This document shows, in pieces, positions 33,401 to 41,958 of a stretch of 64,000 bases of DNA. The notes below the pieces were generated by a model. It searched no databases. It saw only the letters and a list, made by a program, of their open reading frames with translations, and had not been told where the DNA came from. The stretch is taken from NCBI GenBank assembly GCA_017428155.1, contig JAFRRJ010000004.1, forward strand, positions 1-64,000, written 5' to 3'. The stretch comes from Clostridiales bacterium (GTDB lineage Bacteria; Bacillota; Clostridia; Saccharofermentanales; Saccharofermentanaceae). The position numbers and the translations under genes were made by a program. The first letter of the stretch is position 1. Every line of letters begins with the position of its first letter.

Positions 33401-35198
33401 CGGCGCCACCTGCTTTTATCACGGTATCGACTATCGCTGCCGCTTCCTTGGCAGGATCGAAATACCTTCTCTTGAACTCTATTCCGGGATAATACTTCTT
33501 GAGCTCAGTCTTAAGAGCGCTCGAAAATCTTGTGATCCTCGGCCTCTGTATCTTAAGTTCTTCAGACCTCTTTCTGAGGAACAGTTCCTTCGGAGTGCCC
33601 ACAGCCTTGATCTTTCCCTTATCGATAATGCATATCCTGTCGCAGTTTACCGCTGCCTCATCCATGTTATGCGATACAAGAATAATTGTCGTTCCGCTGT
33701 CGCGAAGTCCCTTAATTATCGAGAACATCTCATGTCTGCCGCGCGGATCAAGGCCGCTTGCAGGTTCATCCAGAACGAGGATCCCGGGGTTCATGACCAG
33801 AACGCCGGCCATTGCAGCGCGTCTTTTCTGGCCTCCGGATAACTCGAACGGACTTGCATCAAGCTCCCTGTCCGTAAGACCGACCTTCTCTGCGGCCTGC
33901 CTTATGAGCTTATCATGGTCTTCCTTGGCGATATCCATCTTCTTAAGACCATAGCCGATATCTTTATATACGGTTTCCTCGAAAAGCTGGTATTCAGGAT
34001 ACTGGAAGACAAGACCGACATTCTGTCTTATCTTCATCGTGTCCTTCTTGTTGCTGCATGCAAGGTCGCCGTCTTTTGTATGGATAATGATGTCACCCTC
34101 AGCGGGTCTGAATATCGCATTCATGTGCGATATCAATGTGGTCTTGCCGCATCCGCTCTCGCCTACGATGCCAAGTACTTCGCCCTTTCTTATATCAAGG
34201 TTGATATTGTTTATGGCCTTTACATCACTTCCGTCGTAAGTATAGGAAAGTCCTTTGACGGACATGATGATCTCTTTTTCCTCTTTGGGCTTTTCCTCCT
34301 CCCAGGTTATAGAGGGAACCTGAGTCAGAGGCATTTGGAGCATCTTTATAAGTGCGTTTATGAGAGTCTCGTCAGACTTGAGATCAGCCTCGCACAAAGT
34401 ATTTCCCGTAAGCTTTGCTATCTCAAATGCGAAATTGAACTTAACAGGTCTTTTAAGGCCGTATTTCCAGAGATCTTCTGACATAAAGATTTCTTCGGGC
34501 GTGCCTTCCATTGCGACCTTGCCCTTGTTTACGATAACGAGCTTGTCGCACCTTAACGCCTCTGTCATGTCATGGGTTATGGTGATAAGGGTAAGTCCCT
34601 TTTCCATGCGCATCTTCTCGACTAATTCGAGAAAATCATCCCTGCTCGAAGGATCGAGCATAGCAGTCGCCTCATCAAGGATCAGGATATCAGGGCGCAT
34701 CGCGAGCGCGCCTGCTATCGCGAGTTTCTGCTTCTGACCGCCCGAGAGAGCCGTAGTCTCCCTGTGTCTTAATTCATATAGACCGACATCCTTTAAAGCC
34801 TGATCAACACGTTCTCTTAATTCCGGATTCGGAATACCGAGATTCTCCGGACCGAATGCAACGTCCTCTTCTACGATCGTTCCGACTATCTGGTTGTCAG
34901 GATTCTGGAAGACACAGCAGCAGCCGGATCTTATATCCCAGAACAGATCATCTTCTGATGCATCCTTACCGAATATGACAACTCTGCCCTCATCGGGAAC
35001 CTCAAGGATATCTATTATTTTTGCAAGAGTGGATTTTCCGGAACCGTTGCTGCCTAAGATGGCTGTATAAGAACCTTTTTCGATAGTTACGGAAATACCG
35101 TCAAGAGCACGTCTTGGCGCTTTTCCTGATGTTTCTTCTGAAATATCGTAAGAGAAGCTTACATCACTTATTACTATCCTGTCAGGATCTTCCGGCAA
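33390..35198 (-). CDS. ecfA: fused EcfA-EcfA' ATPase (two ABC domains in one chain)
   Basis: A 602-residue protein with two complete ECF-type ATPase domains. Domain 1 has Walker A GSNGSGKST (49-57), signature LSGGQKQKLA (151-160) and Walker B ILILDEATAMLD (171-182). Domain 2 has GESGCGKTT (346-354), LSGGQKRRAA (453-462) and ILVLDEPASGLDP (473-485). Firmicutes normally encode these as separate ecfA1 and ecfA2 genes. A charged linker (about 298-312) joins them. It ends at Met312 with only a weak purine-rich site before it, so separate internal initiation is possible but unproven. Translation starts at TTG with AAGGGG upstream. Follows rplQ after a hairpin. Confidence 0.92.
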   Translation of the reverse strand: MPEDPDRIVISDVSFSYDISEETSGKAPRRALDGISVTIEKGSYTAILGSNGSGKSTLAKIIDILEVPDEGRVVIFGKDASEDDLFWDIRSGCCCVFQNPDNQIVGTIVEEDVAFGPENLGIPNPELRERVDQALKDVGLYELRHRETTALSGGQKQKLAIAGALAMRPDILILDEATAMLDPSSRDDFLELVEKMRMEKGLTLITITHDMTEALRCDKLVIVNKGKVAMEGTPEEIFMSEDLWKYGLKRPVKFNFAFEIAKLTGNTLCEADLKSDETLINALIKMLQMPLTQVPSITWEEEKPKEEKEIIMSVKGLSYTYDGSDVKAINNINLDIRKGEVLGIVGESGCGKTTLISHMNAIFRPAEGDIIIHTKDGDLACSNKKDTMKIRQNVGLVFQYPEYQLFEETVYKDIGYGLKKMDIAKEDHDKLIRQAAEKVGLTDRELDASPFELSGGQKRRAAMAGVLVMNPGILVLDEPASGLDPRGRHEMFSIIKGLRDSGTTIILVSHNMDEAAVNCDRICIIDKGKIKAVGTPKELFLRKRSEELKIQRPRITRFSSALKTELKKYYPGIEFKRRYFDPAKEAAAIVDTVIKAGGADVQ

Positions 35199-35242
35199 TT
35201 TTACTACCCCTTGTTTTTCTTTAGTAGGAACATTTTAAAGAC

Positions 35243-35272
35243 AACGGGGAAAGATGTAAACCTTTCCCCGTT
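35243..35272. terminator. hairpin between rplQ and ecfA
   Basis: AACGGGGAAAG (35243-35253) pairs perfectly with CTTTCCCCGTT (35262-35272) around an 8-nt loop. The minus-strand tail reads GTCTTTAAAA, a poor T run, so it may be an attenuating terminator separating the ribosomal operon from ecfA. Confidence 0.7.
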
Positions 35273-35312
35273 ACTGATTGACAATTAATTTTACTGTCCC
35301 GGTTTGTATATA

Positions 35313-35834
35313 TTATACGAACTCCAGGATAGCCATCTCAGCGCCGTCACCGCGTCTAGCGCCCAAACGGATGATTCTTGTGTAACCACCGTTTCTTGTT
35401 GCATATTTGGGAGCGATATCATCAAAGATCTTGTTTACGGGATTGATGATGTTGCCCTCTGCATCGTGGCTCTTGTTGACCCACTTGATCATGGCCTTTC
35501 TTGCTGCGAGACGTGAAGGGTTGTCGACCTGAACTGTCTTTGTCTTAACTTCACGGTCAACTACCTCGTACTTGCGGCCCTTCTTGGATGTCTTTGTCTT
35601 TAAGACCTTCTTGCCCTTACCGTCGAGCTTAGCTGCGGAAACTGTGATTTCCTTTGTTGTGTAGTTGTCCTGCTCCTTAACTGCAGAAGCAACGAGCTTC
35701 TCAACGATAGCGCTTACTTCTTTTGCTCTTGCGACTGTTGTCTCAAGCTTACCGTTTATAATCAATGATGTGACCTGGTTCTTCAGAATAGCAGCGCGCT
35801 GATCTGAAGCACGGCCGAATTTTCTGTTAGGCAT
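35313..35834 (-). CDS. rplQ: 50S ribosomal protein L17
   Basis: A 173-residue L17. The N-terminal block [21 protein letters not shown] is nearly invariant, and the C-terminus [20 protein letters not shown] is diagnostic. It is longer than the usual 115-130 residues because of a basic insertion (about 60-110, rich in [16 protein letters not shown]), a form seen in some Clostridia. Last gene of the alpha operon, 26 nt after rpoA. Confidence 0.96.
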   Translation of the reverse strand: MPNRKFGRASDQRAAILKNQVTSLIINGKLETTVARAKEVSAIVEKLVASAVKEQDNYTTKEITVSAAKLDGKGKKVLKTKTSKKGRKYEVVDREVKTKTVQVDNPSRLAARKAMIKWVNKSHDAEGNIINPVNKIFDDIAPKYATRNGGYTRIIRLGARRGDGAEMAILEFV

Positions 35835-35860
35835 TTAATATATCCTCCTGCTAAAAAAGC

Positions 35861-36811
35861 TTAATCTTCCTGTTCTCTTAAGTGCAGACCCATCTCTTCG
35901 AGCTTCTCAATGATCTCTTCCAGAGACTTCTTACCAAGGTTTCTGACCTTGATCATCTCGTCCATTGAACGTGCAACAAGATCACCGACTGTGTTGATCT
36001 GTGCTCTCTTGAGACAATTGTATGTACGTACAGAGAAATCCATGTCCTCAATAACACCGGAAAGCTTTGAATCGTGTTCACCGCTCTCTTCGATGTTCTT
36101 GAAGCTCGGAGCTGAATCTGTATCAGCGAGAGCTGTAAAGAACTTAAGATGCTCGATCAAGCAATTTGCTGCTGAAGAGAGTGCCTCGTCAACATCAATT
36201 GTTCCGTCTGTCCAGACCTCAAGTGTGAGGCTGTCATAGTCAGTTCTTGCACCTACACGGGTGTTCTCAACCTTGTAGTTAGCCTTTTTAACAGGTGTGA
36301 AGATTGAATCGATCGGGATAACACCGATAACCTGCTTAGCGGGCTTGTTCTGCTCTGCTGTGTTGTATCCTCTGCCCTTGCTGAGAGTGAATTCCATGAA
36401 TACGTCATCACTGCCGTTTAAGTGAGCGATAACATGATCAGGATTCATGATCTCTACTTCAGGTCCGTGTACGATATCGCCAGCTGTAAGCTCGCCGGTT
36501 CTGCCCCTGGCGACGCTGATGCTTACGATATTGGACTCGTTATGAAGCTTAGCGCGGATACCCTTGATATTAAGGATAATCTCTGTCATATCCTCGATAA
36601 TACCCGGAACAGTGGAGAACTCATGCTTAATCTTCTCGATCTTGATAGATGTTACTGCCGCGCCGGAAAGCGAAGAAAGGAGCACTCTGCGGAGAGAATT
36701 TCCGAGTGTTGTGCCGAATCCGCGCTCGAGCGGGGCGATGGTATATTTGCCGTAGGACTTATCCTCGTTGGTTTCAACGCACTTAACGGTCGGCTGGCTG
36801 ATTTCCATCAT
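35861..36811 (-). CDS. rpoA: RNA polymerase alpha subunit
   Basis: A 316-residue alpha subunit. The N-terminal assembly domain (about 1-230) has APLERGFGTTLGNSLRRVLLSS, and the C-terminal domain (about 250-312) has the DNA and activator contact helix-hairpin-helix region (LKRAQINTVGDLVARS and LGKKSLEEI). AGGAGG precedes the start. It sits between rpsD and rplQ in the standard alpha operon order. Confidence 0.98.
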   Translation of the reverse strand: MMEISQPTVKCVETNEDKSYGKYTIAPLERGFGTTLGNSLRRVLLSSLSGAAVTSIKIEKIKHEFSTVPGIIEDMTEIILNIKGIRAKLHNESNIVSISVARGRTGELTAGDIVHGPEVEIMNPDHVIAHLNGSDDVFMEFTLSKGRGYNTAEQNKPAKQVIGVIPIDSIFTPVKKANYKVENTRVGARTDYDSLTLEVWTDGTIDVDEALSSAANCLIEHLKFFTALADTDSAPSFKNIEESGEHDSKLSGVIEDMDFSVRTYNCLKRAQINTVGDLVARSMDEMIKVRNLGKKSLEEIIEKLEEMGLHLREQED

Positions 36812-36855
36812 GTTTAATCCTCCTAGATTTTTCTGATCTTGCTGTCCGGATGTTA

Positions 36856-37455
36856 TTACTTAGAATACAACTCGACGATAGCAACTTCGTTTACAGGTAC
36901 TTCGATCTGGTCTCTTGTAGGCATAGCAAGGATCTTACCGCTAAGCTTCTCGCTGTCAGCCTCTACCCAAGAAGGATTTGCTCTTGAACCTGTTACTTCG
37001 ATGATGTCCTTGAATCTCTGGGAAGCCTTAGCCTTCTCCTTGATCTCAACTACATCGCCGACCTTAACCGCATATGAAGGAATATTAACGATCTTGCCGT
37101 TAACCTTTACTTCTCTGTGGCTTACGATCTGTCTTGCCTCGTCTCTTGTACGAGCGAGACCCATTCTGAATAAAACGTTATCAAGTCTTGTCTCAAGAAG
37201 GATCATGAGGTTTTCACCGGTTGTACCATACTTGAGCTTCTGTGCCTTCTCAAAATAGTTTCTAAAAGGCTTCTCGAGAACGCCGTAAATAAACTTTGCC
37301 TTCTGCTTTTCCTTAAGCTGCATACCATACTCGCTCATCTTGCGGGGTCTGGATGCACCATGCTTTTTGGACTCTTTCTTCTCTACTCCCAAGAAAGCAG
37401 GCTCAATACCGAGGGCTCTGCACTTCTTAAGGACAGGTGTCATATCTCTAGCCAT
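36856..37455 (-). CDS. rpsD: 30S ribosomal protein S4
   Basis: A 199-residue S4, a primary 16S rRNA binder that nucleates the body of the small subunit and in many bacteria represses its own operon. The S4 RNA-binding domain carries RLDNVLFRMGLARTRDEARQ and HREVKVNGKIVNIPSY (about 90-125). The N-terminal zinc cysteine cluster is not present, only a single CRALG cysteine, so this is the zinc-free type. Located between rpsK and rpoA as usual. Confidence 0.97.
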   Translation of the reverse strand: MARDMTPVLKKCRALGIEPAFLGVEKKESKKHGASRPRKMSEYGMQLKEKQKAKFIYGVLEKPFRNYFEKAQKLKYGTTGENLMILLETRLDNVLFRMGLARTRDEARQIVSHREVKVNGKIVNIPSYAVKVGDVVEIKEKAKASQRFKDIIEVTGSRANPSWVEADSEKLSGKILAMPTRDQIEVPVNEVAIVELYSK

Positions 37456-37500
37456 TGCTATATTCCTCTTTTCTATACTAAGTATTCTGCAGGAAGAAGA

Positions 37501-37890
37501 TTAAACTCTTCTTCTCTTAGGAGGACGGCATCCGTTGTGCGGAACCGGTGTTACGTCCTTGATCATTGTGACTCTGAGGCCTGCTGTCTCAAGGGCTCTT
37601 ACTGCGGACTCACGTCCGGATCCGGGTCCCTTAACATAAACATCAACAGTCTTCATGCCGTGATCACAAGCTGTCTTGGCAGCCTTCTCGGAAGCAACCT
37701 GAGCTGCATAGCTCGTGCCCTTACGTGAACCCTTTGCGTCCATACCTGCAGAAGCCCAGGAAATTGTGTTTCCCTGCTTATCGGTAATTGTAATGATTGT
37801 ATTATTGAATGTAGCATGAATATGAGCCTGACCGTCTACGACGTTCTTACGCTCACTTCTTCTGGGTCTTAAGCTTTTTTTCTGTGCCAT
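37501..37890 (-). CDS. rpsK: 30S ribosomal protein S11
   Basis: A 129-residue S11 of the 30S platform. [15 protein letters not shown] and [21 protein letters not shown] are highly conserved, as is the C-terminal [23 protein letters not shown] precedes the ATG. It follows rpsM after 16 nt and precedes rpsD after 45 nt in the alpha operon. Confidence 0.97.
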   Translation of the reverse strand: MAQKKSLRPRRSERKNVVDGQAHIHATFNNTIITITDKQGNTISWASAGMDAKGSRKGTSYAAQVASEKAAKTACDHGMKTVDVYVKGPGSGRESAVRALETAGLRVTMIKDVTPVPHNGCRPPKRRRV

Positions 37891-37906
37891 CTTGACTCAC
37901 CTCACC

Positions 37907-38275
37907 TTACTTCTTCTTACCAGCAACTGTATGCTTCGGGCCCTTACGGGTACGTGCATTAGTCTTTGTGCGCTGGCCTCTTACAGGGAGTCCCAGTCTG
38001 TGGCGACGTCCGCGAAGGCAGCCGATATCAGTAAGTCTCTTGATGTTGGACTGTACTTCTCTCTTGAGGTCACCCTCTACCTTGTAATTGTTCTCGATCT
38101 GGTCACGGATCTTCGCAACCTCATCCTCTGTCAAATCCTTGACACGTGTATCGGGATTGATGCCTGTGTTGGCGATAATCTCGTCTGCACTTGTTCTTCC
38201 GATTCCGTAAATGTACGTAAGAGCGATTTCAATTCTCTTATCATTCGGTAAATCTACGCCGGCTATACGAGCCAT
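37907..38275 (-). CDS. rpsM: 30S ribosomal protein S13
   Basis: A 122-residue S13, which contacts the P-site tRNA and the 50S bridge. Conserved parts are [29 protein letters not shown], and the basic tail [24 protein letters not shown] lies before the ATG. Unlike in Bacillus, where rpmJ and rpsM are close, a 216-nt structured gap separates it from rpmJ. Confidence 0.97.
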   Translation of the reverse strand: MARIAGVDLPNDKRIEIALTYIYGIGRTSADEIIANTGINPDTRVKDLTEDEVAKIRDQIENNYKVEGDLKREVQSNIKRLTDIGCLRGRRHRLGLPVRGQRTKTNARTRKGPKHTVAGKKK

Positions 38276-38410
38276 TTAATGTACCTCCGTATTGGATAAA
38301 GTGGTATTAATCTCTATTTGACACGCGTAAGTCAAGGAACTCCGGATTAGGGAGCAGCCGCCCTCTCGGTAACGGTGAGTAAATATGATTACTTATTTAA
38401 ATTGTTCTTT

Positions 38411-38480
38411 GCGGGAAGGAGCTATTATCCCGCGGTCTTCTTATTTGGCGTACGGGGCTAATTCCGTACAAATGAAGACC
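38411..38480 (-). promoter_or_regulatory. structured rpmJ-rpsM intercistronic region
   Basis: The first 80 nt after rpmJ fold into two hairpins. The larger (38434-38480) pairs GGTCTTC with GAAGACC, ATTTG with CAAAT, and TACGG with CCGTA, almost continuously. The smaller pairs GCGGGA (38411-38416) with TCCCGC (38428-38433). Neither has a T run, so a regulatory leader or processing site for rpsM is more likely than a simple terminator. The remaining 130 nt to rpsM holds no clear promoter. Confidence 0.55.
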
Positions 38481-38491
38481 CGTCAAATGTC

Positions 38492-38605
38492 TTAACCCTG
38501 TCTCTGCTTATGCTTAGGGTCAGAACAGATGACCATTACTTTGCCGTTTCTGCGAATGATCTTACACTTTTCGCACATCGGCTTTACTGACGGTCGTACT
38601 TTCAT
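38492..38605 (-). CDS. rpmJ: 50S ribosomal protein L36
   Basis: A 37-residue L36, too short for most ORF lists: it begins [19 protein letters not shown], then [15 protein letters not shown]. The zinc-ribbon Cys-X2-Cys, Cys and His are all present, so this is the zinc-binding form. ATG at 38603-38605 has AGGAGGTAC 5-6 nt upstream, and TAA is at 38492-38494. It lies between infA and rpsM as usual, but with its own promoter and long structured gaps on both sides. Confidence 0.97.
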   Translation of the reverse strand: MKVRPSVKPMCEKCKIIRRNGKVMVICSDPKHKQRQG

Positions 38606-38673
38606 ATTAGTACCTCCTGTTGCTGTTATTTTTCCACAACAAATACAGGCGCCTCTTGGGCGCATGCTGAACT

Positions 38674-38701
38674 ATTATAGCAGAATCGATACAGTTTTCA
38701 A
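38674..38701 (-). promoter_or_regulatory. rpmJ promoter, TTGAAA-16-TATAAT
   Basis: On the minus strand TTGAAA (38701-38696) and a perfect TATAAT (38679-38674) are 16 bp apart. Transcription would start about 60 nt before rpmJ, with a small GCGCC/GGCGC hairpin (38650-38664) in the leader. This implies rpmJ and the alpha genes can be transcribed separately from infA. Confidence 0.8.
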
Positions 38702-38738
38702 CAAGAAATTTAACGGGAATATCAATATCTTAAAGGTT

Positions 38739-38790
38739 CTCCGGAAAGTCCCCGGTGATGTGCCGGGATCTAATGCCTCATTATCCGGAG
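38739..38790. promoter_or_regulatory. nested inverted repeats upstream of the rpmJ promoter
   Basis: Outer arms CTCCGG (38739-38744) and CCGGAG (38785-38790) enclose inner arms CCCGG (38751-38755) and CCGGG (38763-38767). It lies between the infA terminator-like hairpin and the rpmJ promoter. Function unknown: a transcript-end structure or a protein-binding site are both possible. Confidence 0.45.
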
Positions 38791-38819
38791 TCTTTCCCTC
38801 AAAATTCGAAAATAAATAC

Positions 38820-38847
38820 GGGACGCCCCCTTGTACAGGGACATCCC
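38820..38847 (-). terminator. terminator downstream of infA
   Basis: On the minus strand GGGATGTCCC pairs with GGGGGCGTCCC (two G-U pairs) around TGTACAA, followed by GTATTTATTTTCG. It lies 20 nt after the infA stop. Confidence 0.75.
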
Positions 38848-38867
38848 TTATAAATAAATAATACTAC

Positions 38868-39101
38868 TTAAGCTTTGGGCTTCTTCTCGCCTCTCCAGGT
38901 GATCCTGCCGCGGGAAAGATCATATGGCGATATCTCCATTGTTACTTTGTCGCCCGGAAGAATCTTGATGTAATTCTGTCTAAGCTTTCCTGACAAATGA
39001 GCAAGAACAATGTGTCCGCTGTCGAGCTTTACTTTGAACATTGCGTTGGGCAATGCCTCATCAACTACTCCCAGTACTTCAATAACATCTTCCTTCGCCA
39101 T
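38868..39101 (-). CDS. infA: translation initiation factor IF-1
   Basis: A 77-residue single OB-fold factor that occupies the A site during initiation. [24 protein letters not shown] and the RGRITWR ending are conserved. Its ATG overlaps the map stop as TAATG, so it is translationally coupled. The KOW-type protein gene often found between map and infA in Clostridia is absent. Confidence 0.97.
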   Translation of the reverse strand: MAKEDVIEVLGVVDEALPNAMFKVKLDSGHIVLAHLSGKLRQNYIKILPGDKVTMEISPYDLSRGRITWRGEKKPKA

Positions 39102-39871
39102 TAAAAACCCTCCTCATAGTCATAAGTTGTAAGATACGGACCCTCATCCGTAATTAAAATCGTATTTTCATAGTGGCTGGCAGGTTTGCCGTCCTGTGTG
39201 ACTATAGTCCACTGGTCACCCAGGAGTTCGATCTCTCTGGTACCCAATGTTATCATCGGTTCAATGCAGATTGCCATACCTTTTTTTAGTTTGTAGCCGT
39301 GACCCGGTCTTCCATAGTTCGGAACATCAGGATCCTGATGCATCGTTGTTCCGATTCCATGACCTGTAAGTTCTCTTACGACACCGTAGCCTAACCCCTC
39401 GCAGTATTCCTGGATCGCATGTCCGATATCACCTGTTCTCATTCCGGCCTTGGCATATTCAAGACCTATCCAGAATGACTTCTCGGTGTGACGCACCAGA
39501 GCCTCAACATCGGGAGCAACCTCACCTACCATATAGGTTCTGCATGCATCAGACTGGTAACCGTCAAGAACAGCGCCTACATCAACGGATATAATGTCGC
39601 CTTCTTTAAGGATCCTGTTCTTTCTGGGAATTCCGTGAACAACCTCTTCATTAACGGAAGCACAGATGGTTCCGGGGAACGGAGGCTGGCCGTAGTTAAG
39701 AAAAGACGGGATGGCATCGTAGCTTCTTATGATGTCATAGCAAAGCTTGTCGACTTCGTGAGTCGAGATGCCGGGTCTTATCTCATCCCTGCATGCCTTG
39801 AAAACATGCTGAAGGATCTTGCCTGCGGCCTTCATCTTCTCAAATTCTTCATTGGTAAGGATCTCTACCAT
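39101..39871 (-). CDS. map: methionine aminopeptidase type I
   Basis: A 256-residue dinuclear-metal peptidase that removes initiator methionine from nascent proteins. The metal ligands are visible: Asp in [18 protein letters not shown], His in [15 protein letters not shown], and Glu in CIEPMI and near the C-terminus (HYENTILI). No N-terminal zinc-finger extension. It follows adk after 19 nt in the secY-adk-map-infA order. Confidence 0.96.
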   Translation of the reverse strand: MVEILTNEEFEKMKAAGKILQHVFKACRDEIRPGISTHEVDKLCYDIIRSYDAIPSFLNYGQPPFPGTICASVNEEVVHGIPRKNRILKEGDIISVDVGAVLDGYQSDACRTYMVGEVAPDVEALVRHTEKSFWIGLEYAKAGMRTGDIGHAIQEYCEGLGYGVVRELTGHGIGTTMHQDPDVPNYGRPGHGYKLKKGMAICIEPMITLGTREIELLGDQWTIVTQDGKPASHYENTILITDEGPYLTTYDYEEGF

Positions 39872-39890
39872 TTATTTACCTGATTTCTAA

Positions 39891-40544
39891 TTAAAGTCCC
39901 AGATTTTTGAGTCCTGCTTCGATTGAAGCTATGCAGGTCTCTGAGTCAACGTTGTTATTGCCTTCAACGATGATGCCTCTTCCGTTGTAGAAATCGATAA
40001 GAGGCTGAGTATTTACTCTGTATGTCTCAAGTCTCTTTGCAACCGTCTCAGGATTGTCATCGGATCTCTGTATAACATTGCCGCCACAGACGTCGCAAAC
40101 GCCCTCAACCTTTGTAGGCATATACTTTACATTGAAGCTTGCGCCGCACTTCTCGCATACGCGTCTTGTGGTAACCCTGTCCATGATGACTTCATCGTCA
40201 CACTTGACGTATACGACTGCATCGATCTTAGAACCCTTATCGGCAAGCATCTTGTCGAGTGCTTCAGCCTGAGCGATGTTTCTGGGGAATCCGTCAAGGA
40301 TATAACCCTTTTCGCAGTCGGGATTTGAAAGACGGTCTTCCACCATTCTGATAGTTACGTCATCGGGAACGAGTGCTCCCTTGTCGATATAAGACTTTGC
40401 TTCGATTCCAAGAGGAGTATTCTCCTTGATGTTATATCTGAACAGATCGCCTGTGGAGATATGAGCAAGATCGAACTTCTCTCTTAATACTGTTGCTGAT
40501 GTTCCTTTTCCGGATCCGGGTGCGCCGAGAATGATCAGATTCAT
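39891..40544 (-). CDS. adk: adenylate kinase, zinc-lid type
   Basis: A 217-residue kinase that equilibrates ATP, AMP and ADP. The P-loop is GAPGSGKGT (7-15), the AMP site includes GFPRN, and the lid carries four cysteines, CEKC and CDVC (about 128-151), forming the zinc-stabilised lid typical of Gram-positives. I start at ATG 40544, with GGAGG 8 nt upstream; the frame extends five codons to an ATG that overlaps that site. It starts 14 nt after secY ends. Confidence 0.97.
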   Translation of the reverse strand: MNLIILGAPGSGKGTSATVLREKFDLAHISTGDLFRYNIKENTPLGIEAKSYIDKGALVPDDVTIRMVEDRLSNPDCEKGYILDGFPRNIAQAEALDKMLADKGSKIDAVVYVKCDDEVIMDRVTTRRVCEKCGASFNVKYMPTKVEGVCDVCGGNVIQRSDDNPETVAKRLETYRVNTQPLIDFYNGRGIIVEGNNNVDSETCIASIEAGLKNLGL

Positions 40545-40558
40545 AGTTGAAACCTCCA

Positions 40559-41866
40559 TTACTTCTTGTAATTCTTGCGTCTGCTGTCTTTGCCTGCCTG
40601 CTTGAGTTTTTCTTCCTCAGTCTTAATGGCATTCTCGAGCAGTGTCTTCATCTCAATAAAGCCGCCGCTGACAAGTACAAGGCCGATACCTCCGAATGCC
40701 AGACCTCTGAAAGCAGGGATGGCATTGAGGATCATGGGGATGATGCAGACAAAGATAAGATAAGCGCAGTCAGCACTGTTGAGGTTGCTGTATACAGACA
40801 TAAGATACTGTGATGTCTGCTTTCCCGGGCGAAGACCCTGGATATAACCGCCGTTCTCTTTGATCTGGCTTGAAATATCATAAGGATTGAACTGCATCAT
40901 CGAGAAAATGTATACGAAGAATACCAGGAATACGACAAAGAAAGGAATGTACGTAAGACTGGAAGGCATATTCTTGAAAGATACGAGCCATACATTATCC
41001 GAAAGAGGTGCAACCATGGCAATGATGGCTGAAGGCAGAAGAGTAACGATCATAGTGTAGATAACAGGAGTGATCCCGGCCTGGGTAACCTTGAGAGGGA
41101 TAACCTGATTCTGCATTCCGAACTGCTTCATACCCTGTGTTCTCTTGGAGAAGATGATCCTGAGCTTCTTCTCTCCCATATTGAGGAGAAGAGTAAGGAT
41201 CAGCATTCCCGTTACGAAGATCGTTCCGAAGACCGCATATGTGAGACCGGGAATTACTCCGAGAACGCCTGCGGCGTCAAAGCACTTTACTATCTCGTGA
41301 GGGATATTGCGGAGAATTCCTGCGACAACGATTATCGTAAGACCGTCTCCTATACCCTTGTTGTTAAGAAGTTCTACACACCAGCCGCAGAATGCACTTC
41401 CGACTGCAACTGTTATTCCGCAGAGAACGATGCCGACCCAGTAGTTGATCTTAGTGGTGACTGCGTCTCTCATTCCGACGCAGTAAAGGACCGCGAAAAC
41501 ACCTGAAGCGATAAGGGATGCGATCTTGGTGTATTTGGTAATGATCTTTGTGCCTTCATCACCCGTCTGCGCGAGATTTCTGAGCTTCGGAACCGCAATA
41601 GTGACTATCTGCATTACGATTGAAGCTACAAGGAAAGGATATATGCCAAGGCTTACGATCGAGATATTCTCGAAAGCCTTGAATGAAAGGATATCGATGA
41701 TCATACCAACGCTTCCCCAACCGGCTGCAGTCTCCATAGCAGCAGTACGGTCAAGACCGGGGATCGGAATAAGCGTGAGCACACAAAGTACGGTTACGAT
41801 AAGGCATGAGAAGAATATCTTCTTCCTTATCTCCGGATTGTTTACGCTTTCTCTCAAAGTGCTCAT
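40559..41866 (-). CDS. secY: protein translocase subunit SecY
   Basis: A 435-residue channel subunit of the Sec translocon with ten predicted membrane helices. N-terminal NNPEIRKKIFFSCLIV, the plug-region RTAAMETAAG and the cytoplasmic loop with KRTQGMKQFG fit the family. It normally follows rplO in the spc operon; here a separate promoter precedes it and the upstream gene is alr, so the cluster is split. Confidence 0.96.
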   Translation of the reverse strand: MSTLRESVNNPEIRKKIFFSCLIVTVLCVLTLIPIPGLDRTAAMETAAGWGSVGMIIDILSFKAFENISIVSLGIYPFLVASIVMQIVTIAVPKLRNLAQTGDEGTKIITKYTKIASLIASGVFAVLYCVGMRDAVTTKINYWVGIVLCGITVAVGSAFCGWCVELLNNKGIGDGLTIIVVAGILRNIPHEIVKCFDAAGVLGVIPGLTYAVFGTIFVTGMLILTLLLNMGEKKLRIIFSKRTQGMKQFGMQNQVIPLKVTQAGITPVIYTMIVTLLPSAIIAMVAPLSDNVWLVSFKNMPSSLTYIPFFVVFLVFFVYIFSMMQFNPYDISSQIKENGGYIQGLRPGKQTSQYLMSVYSNLNSADCAYLIFVCIIPMILNAIPAFRGLAFGGIGLVLVSGGFIEMKTLLENAIKTEEEKLKQAGKDSRRKNYKK

Positions 41867-41905
41867 TAATTGACGTTCTCCTTAATATATAAATAAAGCG
41901 TAAGT

Positions 41906-41934
41906 ATTATAGCGCATATCTATGAGATTTTCAC
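41906..41934 (-). promoter_or_regulatory. secY operon promoter, GTGAAA-17-TATAAT
   Basis: On the minus strand GTGAAA (41934-41929) and TATAAT (41911-41906) are 17 bp apart, with a leader of about 35 nt holding AAGGAGA before the secY ATG. Confidence 0.65.
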
Positions 41935-41958
41935 CGAAAAAAATACAAACGGGAAAGA

